A stretch of DNA of 10,680 nt. Origin: CAYLSV01 sp964386435 (GTDB taxonomy: Bacteria; Planctomycetota; Phycisphaerae; Tepidisphaerales; Tepidisphaeraceae). Where the stretch lies: assembly GCA_964386435.1 (NCBI GenBank), contig CAYLSV010000111.1, positions 1 to 10,680 of the forward strand. The letters are read 5' to 3'. The notes under the pieces are model-generated. The model was not told where the DNA came from. It saw only the letters and a list, made by a program, of their open reading frames with translations, and searched no databases. How positions within the stretch are numbered: position 1 is the stretch's first letter; each line of letters starts with the position of its first letter. Shown here one piece after another: positions 1-5,514 of the stretch. Both the position numbers and the translations under genes were made by a program.

Positions 1-25
1 GTGTTCGCCCGCGACGTCTCCTGCC

Positions 26-1322
26 GTGCCGTATGCTGCGACCGTGGGGCGTGTCGCCGACGATGAGCAGGACCCGACCGTGCCCGCCCCCCGCGTCACG
101 CGGGGCGAGTGGGTGGCCGTGCTGCTGCTGACGCTGCTCGGGGCGGCGTTGCGGTTCCTCTGGCTCGATCAACCGCCGGTGTGGGGCGATGAGGCGGCGA
201 CGTGGTCGCGGGTGGCCGGGACGTGGCCGCAGTTGCTGGGTGAGCTGCGGCGCGACGGATTCGTGCCGCTGCACTACGTGGCGTACTACGGCTTGCACCA
301 CCAGCTCGGCGGCCTCTCGCCGTGGTGGCTGCGGCTGATCCCGGCCGTCTGCTCGACGCTCATGGTGCCGGCGGTGTGGTTCACGCTGCGGCAGCTCCTG
401 CCCCGGCGGGCGGCGCTTTTGGCCACCGGGCTGTGTGCCGTCAGCGCGTACCAACTCGTCTACGGCCGCGACGCGAAGATGTACGCCGCCACCTGGCTGT
501 TCACCACGCTCAACGTCGGCTGCCTGCTGTGGCTGCTGCGGACGCGGTCGCTCACGAGCTGGCTCGCGTGGGTCGCCACCGGGGCGATGATGCTCGGGCT
601 GCACTTCTCGGGCCTGCTGATCCTGGGCGTCGGGGCGATCATGGCCGCCACCGCGCCGCGGCGGGTCGAGGTGGTCGACGGGCCACTCGGCGACCGCCTC
701 GCCGTCCGGCTGGGGCTGCGGGTGTGGCCCGTGCTGCTAATGCTCGTCGGCGGCGCGGTGATGAGCGTCGGCATGGTCAAGCACTACGGCGTCGGCGAGC
801 CGGGCGATTGGTACCACGTCGAAGGCCTGAGCAACTTCCTCGACGAGCGGGCCGAGGACGGCGACCTGTTCGGCCTCGGCTGGATCGAGCGCCACAACGC
901 CGAACGCGACGGGCTGGGCAAGCTCGCGTTCACCGGCAGCGCCTACCTCGTCGGCTGGGAGTGGCCGCAGGCGTTCCTGCAGGAGATGAACGGCGTGATC
1001 GACCCCGTTTCTCTCCGCTGGCTCGGGTCGGGCGTGACGGCGATCGGCGTGCTGCTCGTCGTCGGCCTGCTGCCGTGGCCGCGGGCTTGGACCGGGTTCC
1101 GCCGCGGCTGGAAGCTGCCCGATTGGCTCGGCAATCGGACGGCGGGGCGAGCGCGGGTCATGCTCTGGCTGGGCGTCTGGATCGGGTTGCCGCTAATGGT
1201 GTTCTACGCGCTGGGCGCGACCGACCCGACGCCCACCGGCGAGGGCTGGCACGCTCAGCTTTACGGCTGGCTCGCCCCCGAGGGCAGCGGACTGCCCCGG
1301 CAACGGGCGGCCAACCTCGTCG
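26..1322 (+). CDS. GT39-family membrane glycosyltransferase, N-terminal part (gene split by a frameshift)
   Basis: This is probably an integral membrane GT-C glycosyltransferase of the GT39/PMT_2 type, which moves a sugar from a polyprenyl-phosphate donor to an envelope acceptor. Residues about 29-46 form the first membrane helix. The acidic pair D55-E56 (in VWGDEA) follows in the first extracytoplasmic loop, where this family keeps its catalytic acid. A second family-like motif is YGRDAKMY at 146-153. Several further hydrophobic helices follow to about residue 400. The frame is open from base 2, so GTG 26 is only the first start seen, later GTGs (for example at 41) are possible, and the gene may begin before the window. 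After about 1322 this frame gives Arg/Ala-rich nonsense until a stop at 1774, while hydrophobic coding continues in the next frame. Family assignment is fairly secure; donor and acceptor are unknown. Confidence 0.75.
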
Positions 1323-2168
1323 CTCGCCTGGCTCAACCCGTGGACCGTGCCGGCCGCCGTGCTGCTGGTTGCCGGCGCGGTGCTGAGTTGCGGGGCGACG
1401 TGGGCCGAGCGTCGCCGGAACCTCGCCGCGCTCGCGTTCGCCGGCGGCGGGTTGGTGCTGATCCTGCTGGGCATCAACGCGCTGATCACCGAGCCGGAGA
1501 CGCAGAGCTTGTGGATGCCGCGGTACATGGGCGTCCTCTGGCCGGCGGCGGTGGCCGTCGTCGCGGTGCTGCTGCTGCGGCTGCCGACCTGGCCGCTGCG
1601 ATGGGGGGCAATCGCGTTGCTTGTCGCGCTCAACCTCACGCAGTTCGCCTGGCGGCTGACCGCCAGCGAGCCGCCGATCGACGTCATCGTCGCCGACCTC
1701 GTCGCCGCCAAAAGCGACCCCACGACCCGCGTCTTCTTCGAGAACCTGGCGGAAAACGACGTCAGCCGGGGTGACCCCGGCCGCGGCTGGATCGGGACGC
1801 TGCCGCACCAGTTCTACCTCGCCCACCAAGACCCGGACCTCATCGCCGTCAACGGCAACCCGGAGGACCTCGCCAACTTCGACGTCACCAACACCCGCCG
1901 CGGCCGCCCGCTGTTCCGCCGCGACGGCCTGATGCCCACCCGCCTCCGCCAGCGCCGCGGCCGCCGCCAACTCCAACGCCTCGGCGACGACGTCAACCAA
2001 CTCATCCTCTGGCAAGCCCGCAACCCCGATGCCGAGGTCTTCGACTACGCCCAGGTGCTGGGCGACGACTGGCAACGCACGGACCAGCAACACTGGCGCG
2101 TCCACGACCACTGGCGCTGGGTCATCTGGAGCGACACCACCCGCGAAGTGTGGCAGCGAAACAAGTGA
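1317..2168 (+). CDS. GT39-family glycosyltransferase, C-terminal part after the frameshift
   Basis: This is the continuation of the upstream glycosyltransferase in the next reading frame. It carries the remaining membrane helices (roughly codons for AAVLLVAGAVL, then LVLILLGINAL, then the segments before and after LPTWPLRWGA) and then a soluble Trp/Arg/Asp-rich extracytoplasmic tail of about 150 residues. A GTG at 1347 could be taken as a start for a separate gene. However, coding-like sequence (SLAWLNPWTV) extends upstream of it in the same frame and joins smoothly onto the upstream frame near 1317-1325. The whole 26-2168 interval is 714 codons plus one base, as expected for one extra base in a gene of about 713 codons. 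Either the gene is inactivated or the draft sequence has an indel error. The stop at 2166-2168 lies three bases from the stop of the convergent neighbour. Confidence 0.7.
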   Translation, partial: SSLAWLNPWTVPAAVLLVAGAVLSCGATWAERRRNLAALAFAGGGLVLILLGINALITEPETQSLWMPRYMGVLWPAAVAVVAVLLLRLPTWPLRWGAIALLVALNLTQFAWRLTASEPPIDVIVADLVAAKSDPTTRVFFENLAENDVSRGDPGRGWIGTLPHQFYLAHQDPDLIAVNGNPEDLANFDVTNTRRGRPLFRRDGLMPTRLRQRRGRRQLQRLGDDVNQLILWQARNPDAEVFDYAQVLGDDWQRTDQQHWRVHDHWRWVIWSDTTREVWQRNK

Positions 2169-2171
2169 GGC

Positions 2172-2705
2172 CTAATCTTGCTGCTCGCGTCGACGGCGAA
2201 TCGCGTACAGTTGCGCGAGTGCCTCACGATCCTTGTCACGTCGAATGTACTCCTTGACGCGGATCAAGTCGGCCAATGAGATCGTTCGGACGGCATGGCC
2301 ATGGAAGTCGAAGGCCTCGCTGCTCTGTTGCAGCTCGTCGTCCCCGCCGATCGGCTCGACCCAACCCAGCAGATCGAACGGCCCGTGTTCCGTGTTGAAG
2401 GTAAAGTTGCTGCCAAGGGCGAGCGTGTTCGCGTCGATCTTGAACGGCAGGTCGGGGGGCGCATCCCGCAACGACACATTCAACTCGATCAACGCGGCCG
2501 CCAGCCGCTCGAGGTTCTCGCGTGAGCGCCGGTAGCAATAGTCCGTGTCAAAGGTCAAGCGGGCGCTGCCCATCAGATATTCGGCCTGCCCGCCGATGAC
2601 CAGCGCCTCCACCCCGTGCCGCACAAACACCTCAACGAAAGGCAACAACATCAGGTTCGTGTTGCCTTCCTCTTTCGACGGCGTGGATCGGGTGTTCTCT
2701 TCCAT
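2172..2705 (-). CDS. Putative nucleotidyltransferase, AbiEii-like/DUF6036-like
   Basis: This 177-residue protein has the sequence pattern of a minimal nucleotidyltransferase fold. A beta-turn GG pair at 38-39 (VIGGQAEYL) is followed by R49 and the paired carboxylates D53 and D55 (TFDTD). A candidate third carboxylate is D111 in GPFDLLG. The C-terminal K151...R156-x-KD (158-159) resembles the basic tail of AbiEii-type and DUF6036-type proteins. Such proteins would transfer a nucleotide to an RNA or protein target, and many act as toxins or in two-gene modules. The start at 2705 is favoured by the 12-base gap after the upstream small gene, although an internal Met at residue 19 sits just before the conserved core. 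It is last in a same-strand run rodA - 88-residue gene - this gene and ends 3 bases from the convergent glycosyltransferase. The toxin role is inference. Confidence 0.7.
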   Translation of the reverse strand: MEENTRSTPSKEEGNTNLMLLPFVEVFVRHGVEALVIGGQAEYLMGSARLTFDTDYCYRRSRENLERLAAALIELNVSLRDAPPDLPFKIDANTLALGSNFTFNTEHGPFDLLGWVEPIGGDDELQQSSEAFDFHGHAVRTISLADLIRVKEYIRRDKDREALAQLYAIRRRREQQD

Positions 2706-2717
2706 CCGCCAAGTAGC

Positions 2718-2984
2718 TTACCGGATCCGTCGCGCCCGCAGAAGCATGTCGGCTCGCGCACTCATCCGACGGCACCGCTCGTACGGCGTCAGCTTGAGTT
2801 GCTCCTCGATGAGCGTCACGTCGACCCCGTTGGTGTCTTGGCGGCCGTAGGGCGTCTCGACGATCGTCGGCCACGGGTCCAGCGTCGGCGGGGCGAGGGC
2901 CAGCAATTCCTCCAGCTCCCGCTGCTCAGCGGGCGTGCGGCGGTCGAGTCCGAGGTCGAGCAGCTCGTTGATGCGGGCCTCCAT
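2718..2984 (-). CDS. Small protein paired with the nucleotidyltransferase (possible module partner)
   Basis: This is an 88-residue soluble, highly charged protein with no signal peptide or membrane segment. Residues 1-32 look helical and Glu/Leu-rich. Residues 53-88 carry the pattern GVDVTLIEEQLKLTPYER followed by an Arg-rich helix. From memory, short proteins with a GVD-x-TLI-x(3)-L-x-LTP-x-ER pattern are often encoded immediately upstream of DUF6036/AbiEii-like nucleotidyltransferases, which is the arrangement here (12-base gap). It starts 10 bases after the rodA stop, so the three genes are probably co-transcribed. No strong Shine-Dalgarno sequence precedes the ATG, which fits translational coupling. 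It could be an antitoxin, a chaperone-like partner or a target-binding adaptor; the sequence does not decide between these. Confidence 0.65.
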   Translation of the reverse strand: MEARINELLDLGLDRRTPAEQRELEELLALAPPTLDPWPTIVETPYGRQDTNGVDVTLIEEQLKLTPYERCRRMSARADMLLRARRIR

Positions 2985-2994
2985 CGCGTCGACT

Positions 2995-4170
2995 TTAGTC
3001 CTTGCCGTCGAAGTCGAACGGGTCTCGCCCCAGCGTCCACGGCCGGTGCTGGCCGACGTTGAGCAGCAAACCGACGAGCATGTAGCTGACCAGCAGGCTG
3101 CTGCCGCCGTAGCTGACGAACGGGAGGGTCACGCCGGTCACGGGCATAATCTTCAGGGCCACGGCGATGTTCAGCGTCGCCTGCCCGGCGATCAGGGCGA
3201 CGGTGCCCACGGCAATTAATCGGCCGAAGGGCTCGCGGGTCGAGAGGGCGATCAGCAGGCCGCCGCCGCAGAGCGTGGCGTAGAGCAGCAGCGTCAGCCC
3301 GCAGCCGATCAACCCGAACTGCTCGCCGATGAGGGCGAAGATCATGTCGTTGTGGGCCTCGGGCACCAATCGCCCCGCCGGCACGTCGCCCGGCCCTTTG
3401 CCGATCAGCCCGCCGGTGCCGACCGCCGCGCCGGCCCATTGCTGCTGGTAGCCCACGCCCTGCAGCGTCTGCTCGTCGTCGCGGAACATCGCCAGCACGC
3501 GGTCACGCTGGTACGTCTTGATCAGCGCCGGCAAGTGCCGGAACCCGGGCGCCTCGGTCCCCGCCAGCCACGCGATCGGCGCGAGCATGAGCAGCGCCCC
3601 GGCCGCCAGCGCCAAATGCCGCACCCGCGCCCCCGCCGCGAACAGCACCGCCGCCAGCGTCGGCAAAAACACCAGCGCCGTCCCCAAATCCGGTTGCCGC
3701 AGAATCAGCAGCATTGGCCCCACCGCCATCGCCGCCGGCACCGCCAGCCCCCGCAACGTCCGCTGCGTCTCCCGGAACCTGAGGTGCCCGGCCAGCACCA
3801 TCACGAACCCCGCCTTCACAAGCTCCGCCGGCTGGATCGACAGCAGCGGCAGCCGGATCCAGTTCCGCGCCCCGTTCACCTCCTTCACCAATGGCACGTC
3901 GATGAACCGGTCCAGCACCGTGTACGCCACCAACACGAGCCCCCCGACGTAAATCGGCCAAGCCAGCGCGAGCAGCGCTTTGTAGTGCACGAGCTGAAAC
4001 CCCGCCATGATGGCCACGCCCAGCACAAGGAACTGCGCCTGCTTCGCCGCCGGCGCGTCCACCGCCGCGATGGACACGAGCCCGAGCAATGACAAACAAA
4101 GCGCCGCCACCGGCACCGGCCAGGTCCGCCAAAGCTGAAGTTGCCGCCAAAGCGCCCACACCGCCCCCAC
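2995..4170 (-). CDS. rodA: RodA-type SEDS peptidoglycan glycosyltransferase
   Basis: This is a polytopic inner-membrane peptidoglycan polymerase that adds lipid II units to glycan strands, normally with a class B PBP as partner in the elongation machinery. At 391 residues it has the usual RodA length. SEDS signatures appear in order: NGARNWI (99-105), QPAELVK (113-119), RQPDLGTAL (158-166), PEAHNDMIFALIGEQFG (270-286) and TGVTLPFVSYGGSSLL (345-360). D275 in HNDMIF corresponds to the catalytic aspartate of RodA. These motifs and the absence of FtsW-like extensions favour RodA over FtsW. GTG 4170 is the only start before an upstream in-frame stop, apart from an internal GTG at codon 4. It abuts a degenerate GTAG repeat. 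No mreBCD or PBP2 gene is adjacent. Instead it heads a run with the small protein and the nucleotidyltransferase. Confidence 0.92.
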   Translation of the reverse strand: MGAVWALWRQLQLWRTWPVPVAALCLSLLGLVSIAAVDAPAAKQAQFLVLGVAIMAGFQLVHYKALLALAWPIYVGGLVLVAYTVLDRFIDVPLVKEVNGARNWIRLPLLSIQPAELVKAGFVMVLAGHLRFRETQRTLRGLAVPAAMAVGPMLLILRQPDLGTALVFLPTLAAVLFAAGARVRHLALAAGALLMLAPIAWLAGTEAPGFRHLPALIKTYQRDRVLAMFRDDEQTLQGVGYQQQWAGAAVGTGGLIGKGPGDVPAGRLVPEAHNDMIFALIGEQFGLIGCGLTLLLYATLCGGGLLIALSTREPFGRLIAVGTVALIAGQATLNIAVALKIMPVTGVTLPFVSYGGSSLLVSYMLVGLLLNVGQHRPWTLGRDPFDFDGKD

Positions 4171-4191
4171 GGTAGCGGGGCCACCCGGCCG
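4170..4191 (+). repeat. Degenerate GTAG-type hairpin repeat
   Basis: GGTAGC at 4171-4176 is followed by a GC-rich imperfect hairpin (GGCC, ACCC, GGCC). It resembles the GCGGTAGCC start of the better copies at 4201-4294 and 6362-6386, but lacks a 7-bp stem. It touches the GTG start codon of rodA, so it could influence rodA initiation. It is weak on its own. Confidence 0.3.
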
Positions 4192-4200
4192 ACGCCCGAA

Positions 4201-4294
4201 CCCGACCTGCGACGCGTGGCGTCGCGGCTACCGCAGCCAGCGTTCCTGTGGAGTTGCCCGCGGTAGCCGCGGCACCACGTGCCGCAGGTCCGGG
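4201..4294. repeat. Composite hairpin repeat (two inverted REP-like units), copy 1
   Basis: Two head-to-head units share one layout: GCGGTAGCC, a 7-bp perfect stem with CAC loop, then AGGTC(C)GGG. The left unit reads on the minus strand (4201-4234) with stem GCGACGC/GCGTCGC. The right unit reads on the plus strand (4260-4294) with stem GCGGCAC/GTGCCGC. The stems differ in sequence but both pair perfectly, so the differences are compensatory. The 25-base centre (4235-4259) sits between the two 5' ends. A 5' GTAG next to a palindrome is the mark of REP elements mobilised by RAYT transposases; no such transposase is in the window. The element lies in the divergent region between rodA and the membrane-protein genes. 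The rest of 4171-4438 holds no convincing gene. Confidence 0.75.
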
Positions 4295-4407
4295 CGAGCA
4301 ACAACCGCTCAAGGTGCTGTAACCCGAGCGACTTCCGCTTAAGGCACGGTCCCGCCATCACCGCGGCGTCGGGGGCCTCAGCGACGCACGCGGATCGGGA
4401 CGGTTAA

Positions 4408-4428
4408 GTACAGTGCGAGCGGCTGTAC
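4408..4428. promoter_or_regulatory. Inverted repeat before paralog 1, candidate operator or 5' UTR hairpin
   Basis: GTACAG at 4408-4413 and CTGTAC at 4423-4428 form a perfect 6-bp dyad with a 9-base spacer, ending 10 bases before the ATG at 4439. It could bind a dimeric regulator, or fold in the leader RNA next to the start codon, where no Shine-Dalgarno sequence is visible. A 6-bp dyad can arise by chance, so the call is tentative. Confidence 0.3.
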
Positions 4429-4438
4429 CATCCGCTGT

Positions 4439-5440
4439 ATGCTCGTCGCCTCGCTCCTATTTGCCGACAGCCCGACCTGGGTGCGAGCGGTTGCCGCCGT
4501 GGCATTGGCCGCCATTTCGTTCACCCTCGTCATGGTGCCGCTGTACCTGCTCCCGAAGCTGGCCCAGCGCATCCTCCAACGGTTCTTCCCCGACCCGGCG
4601 ATGGAGGCCCGGCTCAAGCGCCTCGGCGCGACCACCCGCCAGCGGCAACTCACGCTCCACAGGCGGCTGATGCGGAAGATGCAACGGTTCAACCTGATCG
4701 TCGTCGTGCCCATGATCTTCATCGTCGGCATGGGTGGCGGCGTGCTGCTCGCGTGGCCGCTGCATCGCGTTGGCCACGTGATCGATGCATGGCTTCACCC
4801 CGCCAAGGTCGCGCTGCGTTGGCCGGTGTTCCCCTACGTGCTGCCGGGGCTCGTCATCGGGTTCGGCCTGATGGTCTACGCCTCCCAGATGGTGTTCGCC
4901 CGGCTTCTTACGCCACGAGAAGTGCTGGCGTCTCGGCTTTGCAACTACGCCAAGCTTCGCGTCCGCGAAGAGGTGGCCGCCCACGCGTTGGCCGCCACCT
5001 GCTTCCTCATCGCCGTGCCGCTGTTGCTGGCGTTTTGGGGCATGACCTCCCTACGCGTCGACGCCGACCACGTCGCCCGCAGCGGCTTCCTGCACCTCGG
5101 CACCGACCGCCGCCCGCTGGGGGAAGTGGTGGCCGTCGAGGTGGTGCCGGGCAAGGGGCAAGACATCCTGCACCTCACCTTCACCGACGGCGAGGTTTGG
5201 GAGATCGACCACGGCGGCTTCCTCTACCCACCCGGCGGTGCGGCAGCCGTGGCGGTACAGATTGAGCGGGCGATGGCAAGACAACCGGCCGGACCTCCGT
5301 CGCGTGGCGGTGGGGCTGATTCCGCAGTGAAGCCTTCCACAACGAACTCAGCCCCGCCGCCACGCGGCGGAGGTCCGGCCGGGGACGCCGCCGCCGCCCA
5401 CCGCCAACCGCTTACTCCCGCACCGTCCGACAAACCGTAG
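4439..5440 (+). CDS. Membrane protein of unknown function, paralog 1, with repeat-derived C-terminal tail
   Basis: I do not recognise a named family. The 333-residue protein has a predicted helix at about 15-38, then a basic linker of about 45 residues (PDPAMEARLKRLGATT at 51-66). Further helices lie at about 85-108, 131-155 and 183-202. A soluble, beta-rich domain follows (about 204-277; LRVDADHVARSGF and ILHLTFTDGEVWEI). The alternating pattern of that domain is reminiscent of bacterial PH-like domains, but this is only an impression. ATG 4439 is supported because the second paralog starts at the matching place (FADSP at residues 8-12 in both). The core ends near residue 281. Residues 283-316 are encoded by a composite hairpin repeat, and the rest is a low-complexity Pro/Ala tail. 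It forms a tandem pair with the gene starting 74 bases downstream. The dyad just upstream may regulate it. Confidence 0.85.
   Translation: MLVASLLFADSPTWVRAVAAVALAAISFTLVMVPLYLLPKLAQRILQRFFPDPAMEARLKRLGATTRQRQLTLHRRLMRKMQRFNLIVVVPMIFIVGMGGGVLLAWPLHRVGHVIDAWLHPAKVALRWPVFPYVLPGLVIGFGLMVYASQMVFARLLTPREVLASRLCNYAKLRVREEVAAHALAATCFLIAVPLLLAFWGMTSLRVDADHVARSGFLHLGTDRRPLGEVVAVEVVPGKGQDILHLTFTDGEVWEIDHGGFLYPPGGAAAVAVQIERAMARQPAGPPSRGGGADSAVKPSTTNSAPPPRGGGPAGDAAAAHRQPLTPAPSDKP
5285..5382. repeat. Composite hairpin repeat, copy 2, inside the 3' end of paralog 1
   Basis: Arms 5285-5319 and 5348-5382 are 35-base inverted repeats with 33 of 35 positions matching. The right arm contains stem CCGCCGC/GCGGCGG with CAC loop (5354-5370) and tail AGGTCCGG (5371-5378), the same layout as the units at 4201-4294. 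In a plus-strand transcript the left arm keeps its 7-bp stem through two G-U wobbles. The 28-base centre starts (after TT) with CCGCAG and contains AGC-x-TTCC, as does the 25-base centre of copy 1. That suggests the whole composite is one mobile or amplified unit. Here it is translated in frame and gives the tail of paralog 1 a near-symmetrical peptide (AGPPSRGGG... PPPRGGGPAG). Confidence 0.8.
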
Positions 5441-5445
5441 CTGCG

Positions 5446-5480
5446 GCCCGCACCGACTCTCAATGCCGCCGAGTTCGGGC
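5446..5480. other. Imperfect inverted repeat between the paralogs
   Basis: GCCCG (5446-5450) plus ACTC (5456-5459) face GAGT (5471-5474) plus CGGGC (5476-5480), giving an imperfect stem with a 5-base bulge. It begins six bases after the stop of paralog 1. It might attenuate or process the transcript between the two genes, but there is no T-run, so an intrinsic terminator is not supported. Confidence 0.2.
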
Positions 5481-5514
5481 TGTTGATGTTTCGCTGGACG
5501 GGTAGCATCTCATC

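Noticed and set aside
1323..1774. Continuation of the first glycosyltransferase frame to a stop at 1774
   Set aside because: The peptide turns into Arg/Ala-rich nonsense, while membrane helices continue in the next frame.
1158..2111. Minus-strand open frame of 317 codons opposite the glycosyltransferase
   Set aside because: It has low-complexity Ala/Val/Glu/Arg composition, no motif, and is opposite better-supported coding sequence.
4408..4428. Reading the GTACAG/CTGTAC dyad as a LexA box
   Set aside because: The order of half sites is opposite to the CTGT-N8-ACAG pattern and the spacing differs. No SOS gene is adjacent.
4171..4438. A small gene or structured RNA such as a tRNA in the rodA-paralog intergenic region
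   Set aside because: No cloverleaf or convincing small frame was seen. The structure present is accounted for by the hairpin repeats and the dyad.
5285..5382. The 35-base inverted repeat as terminal repeats of an insertion sequence
   Set aside because: The arms are only 28 bases apart with no room for a transposase, and no target duplication is evident. A REP/BIME-like or MITE-like element fits better.
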